In this document: in pieces, positions 23,077 to 35,175 of the stretch
Numbering within the stretch: position 1 is the stretch's first letter
How the letters are laid out: every line of letters begins with the position of its first letter
Source of the DNA: Epiperipatus broadwayi
Taxonomy: Eukaryota; Onychophora; Udeonychophora; Euonychophora; Peripatidae
Assembly (NCBI GenBank): GCA_028023455.1
Contig: JAQFVV010000012.1
Location: 11,258,499 to 11,322,498, forward strand
Reading direction: 5' to 3'
DNA: 64,000 bases
Notes under the pieces: model-generated
What the model was told of the DNA's origin: nothing
Database searches by the model: none
What the model saw: only the letters and a program-made list of their open reading frames with translations
Made by a program: the position numbers and the translations under genes

Positions 23077-23980
23077 TAATAACCTTACAAATATACATAA
23101 AATGAAACATAAATACAAGAAATGTTTGTTCTTTTGTATTTATATAAAAACTACTTACAAGAATTTCTTAGAACTTTTCCATTAATGTATAAATAAAAAT
23201 AGGATTTAAAAACATTTTGACATTTAAAAAAAATTTTAAAATAAATTATTTTAGAATGTTTAATACTGAATGGCATATTTAAACTGAAAGATGATACCAG
23301 TAATTTTTTTGGGAAAAAAGATTCCTCGACTACTTGTGAATACATAAATTTCTCCACAGCCAACACTAAAACTTTTTATTAAATCATAATCTGATAAGGA
23401 TTTCATGAGACAAATTTAGCATTAAATAATTATTATCACCTAATGTAAACGTTTTCCAAGCAGAAGATTATGATCTGCCAAAAGGATTCTCCTACTAACT
23501 TCCAAGCTCATAATTTATTTAACTAGTTTAATATATATATATATTTTTAACTAGTTGTCTCTAAATTTAGAACCTTTGACAAGTTCTAAAGCAAGCAATT
23601 GTAATTATTAAAAAAAATTTCCGGATATATATTATTTTTTTAAATCCCATGGTATTGCTCTTGCCACCTCTACCCCTCTCCTCAAAAAAAACAACTTTTT
23701 AAAAATAATAATAATTATAGCAGTAAATTCTTTTCTCCGCCTTTACTAGTTCTCTCTTTTAATAAATCTATTACTGAAATATGTTCTCCAATCCCCTTAT
23801 TCCTTATTAAGCTAATTTTAACCAGTCATAAAACTTGACATACTTGTATTTATTTTAAACTTTATATTATGTCAAAAACAATTACCCACTCTATAAATGC
23901 CATTCATTCAATTATATATTAATTCATATAACATTTTTTAATTTATAGTAATAATAAACTTCCTCTTTCTTTTTTATATA
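23077..23980. other. AT-rich stretch, no gene seen
   Basis: No element match or coding sequence supported. Confidence 0.45.
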
Positions 23981-23984
23981 AATA

Positions 23985-24235
23985 AAGATACAATAAAAGA
24001 CAAATGACCCAAGATGCATTTCGTGCTGAACCAGCACTCATCAGTTGGCCCAGGTCAGCAACCCTCATATATATTTTTATTACATGAAGAACATATATAT
24101 ATATGGCGTATTGTCACATCTTTATTTACAACTGCCAAACTTGTTCCACTCACAACCTCGACTTCATACATTTTTGATAAACCTAACTACGTTTATCAAT
24201 AATCATTTATTAAACTAGAGTTTTTCTCTAGCACA
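23985..24235 (-). mobile_element. Single hammerhead-bearing monomer, minus strand
   Basis: On the minus strand this runs through the blocks of the array unit in order: CTCTAGTTTAATAAATGA, a worn central block, AAAATATATATGAG, GACCTGGGCC and then the hammerhead. After the motif, similarity fades within about 30 bp. It is the same family as the array at 16.9-17.8 kb but keeps a complete ribozyme. Confidence 0.7.
24009..24048 (-). ncRNA. Intact hammerhead ribozyme motif
   Basis: All parts are present on the minus strand. Helix I CCAA/UUGG (complements at 24045-24048 and 24009-24012). Core CUGAUGA (24044-24038). Helix II GUGCU/AGCAC with loop GGUUC. GAAA (24022-24019). Helix III is the perfect self-complementary hexamer AUGCAU (24019-24014), so two strands can pair and complete each other. 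The cleavage triplet is AUC, cutting after the C at 24013. This matches the consensus without a single departure. Whether it is transcribed cannot be read from the sequence. Confidence 0.88.
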
Positions 24236-26530
24236 GATATAAACTTTAATCCAAGTTAAAGATTATTATATCTGATTTTTTACACGCATTCATGGCTGTG
24301 TATTATCAGTATTACAATTTTCAAATTGCTTATAATTCTTATGATTTGAAACTTTTACTACCAACTAAATGATTATTAAAAATTCAAAAACCAATAAATA
24401 ATTGTGACTATATTTTATATAAATTCGAAAAGAAAAAAAAGAAATTAATTTTGGAATGCCTATGCGGTTTAGTGCTGACTCTGGAGCTTATTAAATGTTT
24501 GTGAATTGTACCCATTTCTGTCATTTCTGGAACTTCTTATAAATTCCCAATTAATAAAGCCATTCAATTATTATTATTAATGATATAATAAACAATGTTT
24601 AGATATTTATTTAAAATTTATGAACTGATATTGGATCGCTTGAGTAGGACAAGCATGATAATAAATCATAGGCTTAATGTCTGTAGCTCCATGATAATTA
24701 TATCATTTGTATTAAAAATCAGCATCATATTCTAATAGTTTCATTATATGTCTATATCCTTATATGATCAACTCAAATAATCCTTATCAGTAGCTATGAA
24801 TAATTAGATATCCATTTTTTGACCAATGACTAGATGATCAGTAGTGATAAGTAAAAGCCAACTATTTGGAAAGTCTTAAGCAATCTGAGAATTTCTCAAC
24901 TATTTAAAATGTTTCCAAGCTTTTTCAAGAACTTTTTGTAATTCTTACATTTCAACATTATAAAACTATTTCATGATTAGTTCTTTGTAATTAATAAACT
25001 TTAATTCTGATAGTTAATTTATCCAGCAATCAGAATGTATGACTAATCCCATTTCCATATTTTCACATTGCAAATCAATACACTTACAATCAGCAAATCT
25101 TTTTTTTTTTGTATTTCATAGCATATAAAAATTGATGTTACATCAGTTTATTGCAAATTCAGACTCAGTGCTTTGATGCTCCTCCAACTGAGGTTATTGC
25201 TCTTCCAAGATAAATAAAGTTTATATATTCTGTCACAGATTATGCAGTCCAACTATTCAAAGTCAATACTGCACACTCTGCTATAATTCTAAGTTTTATA
25301 TATTTATACATTTTAATACTTTTAAAACATTTTGGTTATGAGAAAGAATATATCACTGTTAGGTTGATTATGCTATAACCACTCAAGCATTGACCAGAAT
25401 TATACACTGCATATATAAATAAATACATGCAAATATAGAGAATAGTTTACTAGTGCAATATTTTTTCATTCCATGCAGGATTAACTGTTACAAAAACACA
25501 ATACATATTAATTTCTATTAAAAATAATCCAAATCAAATTTAATTACCATAATAGATACTAAATGTTTAGATTGCCTGAGCAATTTAAAGATATATATAT
25601 ATATATAGTGATTAATTTGAAAGATAAAAGATCCTAAATCAAAACTTAATCTGCAACTTCTGGTGCTCAAGATTGAGCAATTACATTGGATTATAACTGA
25701 AAATCATAACATGATTTGAGTAATTTTAAGTGAAATCATGTAGCATGTCTAATGTTATAAGCTCTTTAAATTTCAGAATGGAGCTTTAACATTGGGACAC
25801 TAGGTGTGTGGCCAAACAATGACAAATTACTATTGATAATATTCAAATGTTATTGTTAATCAAAGTACCTACTGCCTAGTAACTTATTCTACCTGTCTTT
25901 GGAGTAGATAGTTTTTTAACTATTGTCTAGTGGCTTTCATTCTTACACTTCAATATAGAATAGTTAATTTTAAACATTTTCAGAATTCAATAAATATATA
26001 TATAGGAACCAATAAAAAAAAAAAAAAACTAATCTGACATTAATTTTCTTTGAAAGAAATATTGTGACATCTTCAGTCATGATCTAATTTTTATAACAAT
26101 GTATTCAATAATTTAATCTGTTATCTGCCATTTCATGAATTCCTAGAATATATATTTGTAAAGAATATTTAGTAGTTAGTCAAAAATACATATCTTAGTT
26201 ATCATATTAACCTCATTATTATATATTTATATCAGAGAAAATTATTTAAACTTTATTATGCTGCACATTTATACCAAAACTTCTCATACATCATTGTAAT
26301 CAATGATCTTTGCAATAATTATAATTATACCAATAATAACTTTTGGTAAATGTATAGGTATATATAATTATTTTTAAGTAATTATCTGAAGACCAATCCC
26401 AATGGTTTTTTTTATATAAAATCTCATTAATCATATCTTCTTTCTGAAAATTAGTTTGAGTGGTTTTTTTTTTTTAAAAAAAGCAGGAATACCAGATTAA
26501 ATATCAGAAACTAGATGCATAATAATATCT
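24236..26530. other. AT-rich stretch, no gene seen
   Basis: TA repeats near 25595 and homopolymers only. No element boundary or open frame of note. Confidence 0.5.
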
Positions 26531-26535
26531 CTGTC

Positions 26536-26952
26536 TAATAAAGAATAGAAATAAAGATATTATATCCATATAAACAAAGATATTTTTTTGCCTTTTGATG
26601 TCAGAAAACCATCAATTACTACTAATTGACAATCTCACTGAGGTTAAACAAGTTTCTGCATTAACCTATAATAGCATTTTTATTGGGGTTTAAATCCATT
26701 TAACAACTTAAGTTTGAAGTAAAGGAGAATTTCCTTTTACTTCAACAAAAAAAAAACAATAAAAATATATAGGTTAATAAAAAAAACTTCTTTCTCTATT
26801 AACCTATAAAAACTATTACAGGTAAATAGAGAAACTTGTTTACCTTCAGGGAGATTTAAATAATAGTACAGTATTTGAGTTTTCTGGCAAAATCAAAAGG
26901 CAAAAAGTTCTCTGTTTATATGGATATAATCTCATTTCTAATCTTTATTATA
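26536..26952. mobile_element. Foldback element
   Basis: Inverted arms: TAATAAAGAATAGAAA and ATTATATCCATATAAACA at the left (26536-26580) return as complements at 26910-26952. Inside, further inverted blocks include TTTTGCCTTTTGATG and ACTTCAACAAAAAAA, with the centre near 26755. No open frame. Confidence 0.75.
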
Positions 26953-27009
26953 ATAACAATCCATGAAAATATTTAATTCAACATATACAATTCTCTAAGA
27001 AATGATATT

Positions 27010-27300
27010 ATTTTTTTCATATTCTCACACCTATAAAAATAGCTTTTTGGGTTAAATCATTTAACAACTTGGGTTTGAAATAAAAAAACATTTTACTTCA
27101 GCAAAAAAAAAAAAAAAACAAACAAACAATAAAAAAGCACTTATAGTTTAATGGAGAAACTTTTTTATTCTGTGGGAGATTGTCAATCAGTAGTAATTGA
27201 GTTTTCTGACATCAAAAGCAAAAAGTTATCTGTTTACATGGATATAATCTCTTTAATTCTATTCTTTTTTATAATAACAATACATGAAAATATTTAATTC
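27010..27300. repeat. Half copy of the neighbouring foldback
   Basis: Direct, diverged copy of about 26670-26990: shared TTTAACAACTTGGGTTTGAA, a long A run, GGAGATT, GAGTTTTCTG, TTACATGGATATAATCTC and AATACATGAAAATATTTAAT. It suggests a local duplication or a second, truncated insertion of the same family. Confidence 0.7.
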
Positions 27301-30300
27301 AATATCTCCGTCTACATTTTTTTAAACAAAACTTTATTCATGTATAAATTAAATGTACATGGTAATTACTCAGATTTAGCTAGCTGTCACATAAAAATAT
27401 GGATAATTCTAATCTTATAAGAACACAAGCACTGTTCAGATATCTCTAAAGCACTACAATTATGATAAATATTACAATGTCCATGTTTAAATTAAACAGT
27501 AATTTTTTTTATTTTTCACTCACTAATTAGTTTTATTAATATAGACTCTTATTTTTCTTACATATAAATTAGACAATAGAATATGGCAAAATGAGAATAC
27601 TGATCGTGAATAATAATTTGTCATGGCTATCATCCTTTCACACAATTTATTTAGCATTTATATATGATCAACTTTAAAATGAGTTCCACATTTTTCTTAC
27701 ATAATAAAAAAATTATTATTTTCCAAACATAAAGTTTCTTTATCCTGCATTTTTTTGATATATTTTTAGGTCTATCTAGGTACCAAGAAGAATACAGCTA
27801 TTTGATGTTTCAAGTTCATTTTTTTAATTATTTAAAAATGTTTTCAAATTTTATACATTCTGATAGGTTATTGCTAATCAAAGAATTTTATTTCAGTTTT
27901 CTTGTGACATAATATATATTGCATTCATTGTTCAAAGTTACTCGTGAAATGCTACATACTTTTCTAAGTCAATATATTTTATTTTTCTAACTCAAATGCA
28001 TCTTATGTCAAAATATTTCCTTGCCTTATCTAAGTTATTTTTGATTTCATGACTTTTGTACTCTGTAATAAGGCATTCTTTCTTTGAATTATAGGTCAAA
28101 CATGATGGAACTTAGCTCATCTTTCTCTCTAGTGAAGTCAATAATTTTAAGTACTGAATTGTAACAGTTCTTGATTTTCACTATTTGCAGATTCTTATGA
28201 ATTAGCATTTACAAGCTTTCCTCTTTCTTCAGAAAAACATCTGCAATGTTTAAAGATTTTTAACTTATTTAAGTTCTCTAATAAGATCTTACATTATTTA
28301 AATTAATTGTATTTTGAATATAAATAATTAATATTCTAAAGTAGAAGTGTTAAATTTTTATTTATTAAACCCTGATTAGTCTCAATTTTTTTGAAGCTTT
28401 ATCAAGGCTAACCAATTTTAAAATGTGAAATTTATGCCAAATTCTGTCTAAATGCTAAGTTTTTTCTTTAGTAATTATCTATTTTGCCTAAAATATAAGC
28501 ATCTCTTATATTTGGTTATTTCTACAACTAATCTAAGAATTAAAATTAAAAATCATTTTAAATCTATTAAAATGTCTATCTGATACCAAGTAAATATTTT
28601 CTTTCACTTCCTCAGCAAATTAAATAATAAAAATTACTCCAATTTAAAGATATAGTACAACCAAAATTGTTTAATATTTTCAAATTAATTAACAGAAAGT
28701 AAATCAATTTAAATAATGAATCCTATGATTTTTATGAAAACAATATTAATATTAGATAAACATGATCCTGATATGGAACAAATATTTTATTATTCAAGGT
28801 TTTGACTAATAGAATTTGTTAGTTAGTTTGTAAAAATAATAACACTTCAGAGCATCAAAAGACTATCTTGTTTTTCCAATAAACAATTTTAATCATTTAT
28901 ATGCACACTATAGCATTTTTTTTTTTTTGCTACAAAGCTTTTATTTTGTTTTATTGTAACAGGGTATCACTTCCAAAGACACAGCAATAGCCTGGTAATT
29001 CTTTATTCACTAAACAATTTTACCAAATCGTTATAATAACAGCAAATTGATATTTAAAGTAAGTCTCATCATCTATTCATATTAAAGGATATGTTTTTTT
29101 GTGAAATTACATGACTTCAAAAATCTTCACAAATAAACAATTACATAATTGGACAACAACAAAAACATCTCTTTTAAAGTTAATTTGTAATTATAAACAG
29201 TAAATTATATTCTGCATACTTTCAGGCAAAAAACTTAATACATGCTCATAGCAAAAAAAAAAAAAAACAACCATTAATAGTGAATCTACATTTGATAATT
29301 TCATAATGAATACAGATGCCTGGCTATTTTTGGAAGATTTACTAATATTAATCTTATATACTATCTAAGTTGATTTTTGATAAATAATTTTAGCTCTTTA
29401 GGATGATCTCATCTTATGATTTTTCAGATTCCTTAATTATTAATGTGATGACAGTCTATCCATCTGACTGCTGCTCACTGAAATTTTCATTCTTTACTGT
29501 TCTTAGATCACATCATAATATGACGAAAAACCAAAAAAAACAATTTCAATTAAATGAGAGTTCAGCTTCAATCTGATTGAGTATTCATTTAACCATTTTT
29601 CTTGATATCCATGGAAGTTGCAAAATCAGTTAAAAATCAATATTTTTCTTAATCTATTTATTCAGCAAGAAGTCATAGAAAATATGGTAATTGAACAATT
29701 ATTCTTTATGATTAAAAATAACTTTTTAAGCTAAATATAATTTTCAGGTTTCTCACTTCAACTCTATTCAGTGTCAGGTTGCAAAAAATCTTTTGGCTAT
29801 TAAAGCATTTGTTATTTTCTTAATGATTTAAGAAGCTTGTTTTTTATAAACTTTGTTTCCAGTAATAATATATTTACTTAGTTTTTAACTTTTCTAAGAA
29901 ATGCCTTTCTATAAAAGATCATTTCTACTTAGTTTTTAACTTTTCTAAGAAATACCTTTATTAGAAAAGATCATACTTTGATCTCCGAAACTGAATTCAC
30001 GCTAGTTTTCAATCTAGCTTAGTTATTTACATATTTATTGTGAAAGTTAAATAGGTGAATCATAAAATACAAGCCTTTCTATTTTTTAACCAATAGGAAA
30101 ACCTTTGTCTTTAGATTTTAGTATCATAGAATTTTTTTTTAAAATCATAAGATTCTTTGATATATGTAAATATTTAATTTTTTTTCCCCATAATTTAATA
30201 TGGTCAACAGAATCAAGGAACCAACCAATAATTTATTTGAGGTTTTAGGAAAATAGTTTTATATATTTCTGTCAATAATTATGTAATTGCTCAAATAATC

Positions 30301-32760
30301 TAATTTTTTAAAAAAAAAAGTTTTGTGTTTTATGTAGTTCATATTTCTGAATGCTTTTATTTTCACTTTCATAACTTGGGAGATTGCATTATCCTAATCT
30401 CTAGTTGTCTCATGAGCTTTTCATACTAAAAATAATACACAAAATTATTTGATTTTAAAGATTTATCACTGATCAATATTGATTTTATTATTATTATTTT
30501 TTTAAAAGCTTTCCATTTCTTATCTTACTTTATAAGTACTGATAAGCAGAAACTGTTTATCATGTCTAAGTACTTCATATAAATAAGATAGTAATGTTTA
30601 CATAAAACAGATTAATCAATAAGAGATTTAAAAAGTTGTAACTACTGCTGATTAAAGAAGTCTAGAGCTTGTAATTAATCATATTCTTATCAATCAATAT
30701 TTATGATTTTCAACTGTAAAGCAATATATAAAATATTTATTATTAAATAACATTCACTAATTAGAACACATATATGTAAATGTAAAAACAATAGCTTTTA
30801 AAAATTAAAATTATATAAAGGGTAACAAAAAAGAGAAAAAAAATAGTGCTTGGCAAAAAAAAAACTTAGATGAGCTAAACTTATTATAAAAAGTAATATA
30901 AATGAGACAAAACTGTAATATCTATGTGTATTCCAAAAACTTTAATGTATATATATTAATCCATGGCATGTAAAGTATGTACATTAAGTTTTCTAAATGA
31001 GCCTAATTGTGTTAATTAGTCAGACAAAATTACATAATCAATTAATGATGATATTACTCTCAACATAGTTTATTCTAGCTTTTCAATTTTAAAACTAAAA
31101 AAATTAAATGCTATACAATCAAATGGAAATAACATAAATAGGAAAAGTTAGGTTGCAGATAGTCAGAAAAACAACATCATTTAAATAAAGGTAGGTTATG
31201 GTCAAAACATAAAAATAACATGAATAATATTTGAGAATACAAGCTTCTAGTAATTAAACACACATTCAATGTTTAGTCATTACAAATAAATACATGGTTA
31301 AGTGCACTAAAATTGACAGTTAATGCATAAAAACTACAAATAATATATATGTAAGATCTTCATTATATATAGTCTTAGTGATAACACACTGAATAGATCC
31401 ATAATTCAATCACTAACTTTGAAAGAATTAATTAAATAAGATATGTTACTCAAAATATTTAAAATTACTAAAAAAAAATATATGGTAATTAAACCGCTAT
31501 TCTAATATTATATCTTTATTAAAATATATAAATAAGACACAAGTTCTTTATAAATGTTGTTTTATTATATGAAATTATTTTAAAATAAATAAATAACACT
31601 CCAACAAGATTTATAAAGAAGAACTTGCATTTTATTTATTTATATATTGAAATTAATGGGTTATTTTTAAAGTGGAAGACTGTGTGTGTTTGTTGATTGA
31701 TTATTAAAATATAAAATAAAAATCAACTGTATTGTTTTCTAAATTTTACTGCAAATTAAAGAATTTTATCTTTCTTTTTTTTTATTTATTTATTTGACTT
31801 AATGAACATAATCATAGCTGATTACAAGAGTTTGTTGATGCTTCTCTAAGTTTTTATAAATTAAGAGTAGTTCTAAAAATAATAATATTTAAGATAGTTA
31901 TTGCTGAAATGAATCATGTTGGGACTGTTCAAAATCTTTAGAATCCACAAAAGTTTCAGAAATAATAATAAATAGTAATTTCATTTAGTATAATAATAAT
32001 TATATTCAATAAAACTTTCAAACTCTAAACATACTTGCACTTGTAAATTGAAATGTAATAATAACTCATCATCATAAGCTACTTACAAAAAAGCAAGTCT
32101 CATTTATCAAATCAGATAACTTTCTCTATTTTTATCCTTTATTCTACTTCTTAAAAACTAATCCTTCCTCCTTTAGATAAACAATCAGCTTCTTTTTCCC
32201 AACTCCCTTTACCTTTCAATATTTTCTAGCATTTCTTTCATATTTCCCTTGCCTTAAAATGCATGTACAATCCAATTCCCTTTTCCATAATTTCCTTAAT
32301 AAATAATCTCTTTTAATTATTCTTTTGAATATTTTTACAATATTAATCTTATGTTAGTCTGCCATAACATAATTTTATCTAATCATCAGTTCAATGCTGA
32401 ATAAGGATTATTACAAGGTTTCTTTTTCTATAGAGATTAACAGATTAGAATATCTAATTAATAAGATACTGAGACAAAGTAATTTTAATATTGATGAAAA
32501 TTGGATAATTATTTGCACCTATTTCTCTTTATCATAAAAGATGCAGCTCTTTCTCCAGTTAAAAGTGCCTAAAAACAAAAATATCCTGTGTATTATAAAT
32601 GAATAATTATTTCTCAGTTCTATTTGTTCTATAGGGCTCCTTGGAGAGGGGGGGGATTCTTTTTTTGCTTGTTAATAATTGTATAATTTCTTTTTCCTTC
32701 TATTAAACATTCCAAAGATTTACTTAACATTTTAGGTTATAATTACGTATCAGTTTATTG
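27301..32760. other. AT-rich stretch, no gene seen; one 53-bp tandem duplication
   Basis: A unit with ACTTAGTTTTTAACTTTTCT is present twice in tandem near 29876 and 29929. The rest has almost no CpG and no supported gene or element over more than 5 kb. A G run lies near 32645. Confidence 0.5.
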
Positions 32761-33604
32761 ATATGGTGAATTTACTGTATAAAAAAAATCAAAACATTCA
32801 ATCATTCTACAAATTTGCTCAACTTTATATCAGTAATAATATTGTCCAGAAGGCTGACTACTCAGAAATAGTAATAGACTTTGTATCAGCCAAAACAAAA
32901 TTTTATAAAATGGAGTGCAGATGGTCTATGGGGCTTTTACTAAGTGGAATAATTTGCAATATCAAGCTCTCAAAATTTGAAAACATTATTATCTCCAGAT
33001 ATTTAGATTCATTGTCAAATGAAATTTACATGAGATATGTTGATAACATTTTTATATGTGCATATAAAATACATATCAATAATATACGCCTGGATCTTGA
33101 AACTATACTGCCTCTACAATGGACCATAGAAAGGGAAGATAAAAATCACGGTATTAATTTTTGGACCTATACAACAACAAAAAAAAACAACACCTCAATT
33201 TCAAAATGAATATAAAACCTATTCAAATAAGAAGATGATTCACCCCATATCAAGAATCTCTTTAGAAGACAAATTAGTAGGTTTGAAATGTTTCTTATAT
33301 AGAAACATGAATTTATGCAAATGTGAGGCTGATAGAAAAAACAATATTGATGCTTATGTCAATGATCTCACAATATGCTAATAAAAACAAGTGGCAAATT
33401 CTACACTAATTTAAATAAAAATAAAATTACCCATAATGTACCAAAAGCGTGGATACGCCTTCCATATGTCTCTAAAATAGCAAAAAAACTAAGGAATATA
33501 TATACTGATACTTATAAGATTAGCTTTAAATCCCCTCCATTACTAAATAATATTAATACTTAATTGTAAATTATTAGAGAAAAAATATAGTTAGTAATAA
33601 ATTT

Positions 33605-33645
33605 GGCTGAACGTTTTCGAGGAACCGTGCCTCATACTCATAGCC
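33605..33645 (-). ncRNA. Variant hammerhead-like motif, PLE 3' end
   Basis: On the minus strand: helix I GGCU/AGCC, then AUGAGUA and one extra U where the hammerhead core CUGANGA is expected, helix II GAGG/CCUC, GAAA, self-complementary AACGUU and cleavage-site C. If aligned as a core, C3 is A and G8 is U; these two residues pair in hammerheads, so this would be a compensated A-U swap. Activity is doubtful. Confidence 0.4.
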
Positions 33646-34321
33646 TTCGTGAAAAATGTACTTGATATATGTAAATGAGAATATTCAAATGAGTTACTGT
33701 TAAGTAGCCCATTTTTTTCGAAATGTCGAAGCACGTGTCTCTTCTGTTGATTGCATGGATGTCTCTGTTAATGTAGAATGCCTCTTTTATCTTTCTCCTG
33801 TAGTCGTTTGGTTCTGAGCATAAAATAACGGGGTTAGCGGGTATGAAATTGTGCCCTGATTGTTTAGTATGTTCAAAAAATGCAGAAGATGTACTGCTGT
33901 TCGTTTGGGCTCTATTGAAGGTGTACCGATGTTGAGCCAACCTGGTGTTAATTGTGGCTTTCGTTTCCCCATAATATGTGGCGTGGCATCCGGCCTGGGG
34001 GCAGGAAATGGAGTACACCACATGTGGGGTGAGCGCTGGATCAATGTAATCTTTGGAGTTATTGATCAACCTATTAGTGTTGGGTGGAGTTCTGAATATT
34101 ATGCTGAATTTGTTGCTTAAGGTTTTCGTTAGTTTATTGGATATTTTAGGGATGTAGGGGACCGTTATTCTGGGTAGATTGGTGCGAGGCAATTTATCAT
34201 CTATTGTGCTGTTAAATTTCATGACTTTCCTCCTAATAGTTTTGTATTTGAATCCTGCTGCTAGTAGGTCTTTAATGTAATTGTTTACATTTTCCTTCCT
34301 ATGTGCTTCATATTTACACAA
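33638..34321 (-). pseudogene. PLE GIY-YIG endonuclease domain
   Basis: 227 codons, continuing the reverse transcriptase protein after the frameshift. Residues 1-100 are the linker between the domains. The endonuclease follows with the Cys pair C107/C112, the variant GIY-YIG tyrosines at Y116-Y117-G118, the catalytic-type Arg at 127 and the histidines H151 and H157. The domain nicks DNA at the insertion site to prime reverse transcription. The stop at 33638 lies inside the hammerhead-like motif of the 3' terminal region. The N-terminal Met is not a true start. The last 50 codons are duplicated, in inverted orientation, at the other end of the insertion. Confidence 0.88.
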
Positions 34322-34695
34322 ATGATGGTTTCTAAACAGAAATGCTTTAAGACCTGCGAATTTGTGCGATGCGGGTGATTTAGAATTAGGATGGATGCAG
34401 CTCGGATTTCAAATGGTTTAACAAGCATTTTGTAATCTATTGCGTGGCGGTCTCTTGACAAGGAAAGATCAAGATATTTGAGTTCGTTATTGTTTTCATA
34501 TATGATAGAGAAAAATAGTTTAGTTGTGCTTTGTAATTCGCGTTGTATATTTAAAATATTATTTTTAGATGCTATAATGAAAATATCATCTACATATCGT
34601 ATATATATGAAGTCTGGGTTAGTGTTGAAATATTTTGGAATAATGGATTGTTCATATTTATAAAAGAGGCATTCTACATTAACAGAGACATCCAT
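34285..34695 (-). pseudogene. PLE reverse transcriptase, C-terminal part
   Basis: The fragment starts just before motif C: YVDD at residues 34-37 in the context IRYVDDIFI, followed by ELKYLDLSLSR, the usual PLE motif D/E region. Motifs A and B are missing because the element is 5'-truncated. The first residues lie in the inverted terminal copy and are therefore not original protein sequence. Near 34400 one base change of frame separates it from the endonuclease frame: after that point the other frame carries the sequence (SHKFAGLKAFLFRN) that matches the older PLE. An intact PLE would have both domains in one protein, so this copy is not functional. Confidence 0.85.
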
Positions 34696-34803
34696 GCAAT
34701 CAACAGAAGAGACACGTGCTTCGACATTTCGAAAAAATGGGCTACTTAACAGTAACTCATTTGAATATTCTCATTTACATATATCAAGTACATTTTTCAC
34801 GAA

Positions 34804-34844
34804 GGCTATGAGTATGAGGCACGGTTCCTCGAAAACGTTCAGCC
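34804..34844 (+). ncRNA. Variant hammerhead-like motif, inverted copy
   Basis: Exact copy of the motif at 33605-33645, on the plus strand because it lies in the inverted terminal copy. Helix I GGCU (34804-34807) and AGCC (34841-34844), helix II GAGG (34816-34819) and CCUC (34827-34830), GAAA 34831-34834. Confidence 0.4.
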
Positions 34845-35175
34845 AAATTTATTACTAACTATATTTTTTCTCTAATAATTTACAATTAAGTATTTTCATT
34901 TTTACAAATAAGGAGAAATTAAAACCACATTTATTAAATAATATTAAATAATTCAAAAGACAAAATACCAGTGAAGTAAGCTCCTCAAATAGTTTACAAA
35001 ACTACATTCAGTGCCCTATCTGTAATTCAGTGTAATATGGAGAATGGCAAGCAAATAGATCTGAGCATTGCCCAGCAAACATACTTGTACAACAGAGCAA
35101 AACAAAATAAATATAGTTCGATCTTTCTTGATTACGAGCTCACTATGGTCACACTCTCAGTGCTACTAATGTAAG

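Larger units (their letters stand above)
33540..34947 (-). mobile_element. Younger PLE with inverted terminal copies
   Basis: Insertion 33557-34930, flanked by a 17-bp target duplication with one mismatch (TTACTAAATAATATTAA at 33540, TTATTAAATAATATTAA at 34931). It lies inside the older PLE. The 3' end of the element (33555-33790) is repeated in inverted orientation at the other end (34660-34894); the arms are near-identical and differ by one base in a T run. A 36-base extension (34895-34930) follows the right arm only. Inverted or direct terminal copies with 5' truncation are known for Penelope elements. It is richer in CpG than its surroundings and its arms hardly differ, so it is young. 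Confidence 0.9.
32763..35175 (+). pseudogene. Old Penelope-like element (interrupted)
   Basis: Reverse transcriptase plus GIY-YIG protein of a PLE, on the plus strand and 5'-truncated. The first open stretch (32763-33209, 148 codons) has a motif B-like GLLLSG (residues 57-62) and motif C as YVDN (92-95), where active enzymes have YVDD. A second stretch (33230-33562) continues through GLKCFLYRNMNLCKCEADRK to SPPLLNNINT, aligning with the linker of the younger copy. The protein resumes after 34931 with CPIC, a stop, YGEWQANRSEHC, matching the Cys pair and catalytic block of the endonuclease. The DNA between (33557-34930) is a later PLE insertion. The lost Asp, several stops and the interruption show it is dead. 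Confidence 0.85.

Noticed and set aside
24014-24202. 62-codon frame starting at the hammerhead
   Set aside because: Its first codons read the ribozyme core on the opposite strand. The sequence is explained by the RNA motif.
33787-34120. Overlapping open frames on both strands (33787-34044 minus, 33860-34120 plus)
   Set aside because: Both lie over the PLE endonuclease, which has clear family motifs in the 33638-34321 frame. The others are by-products of its higher GC.
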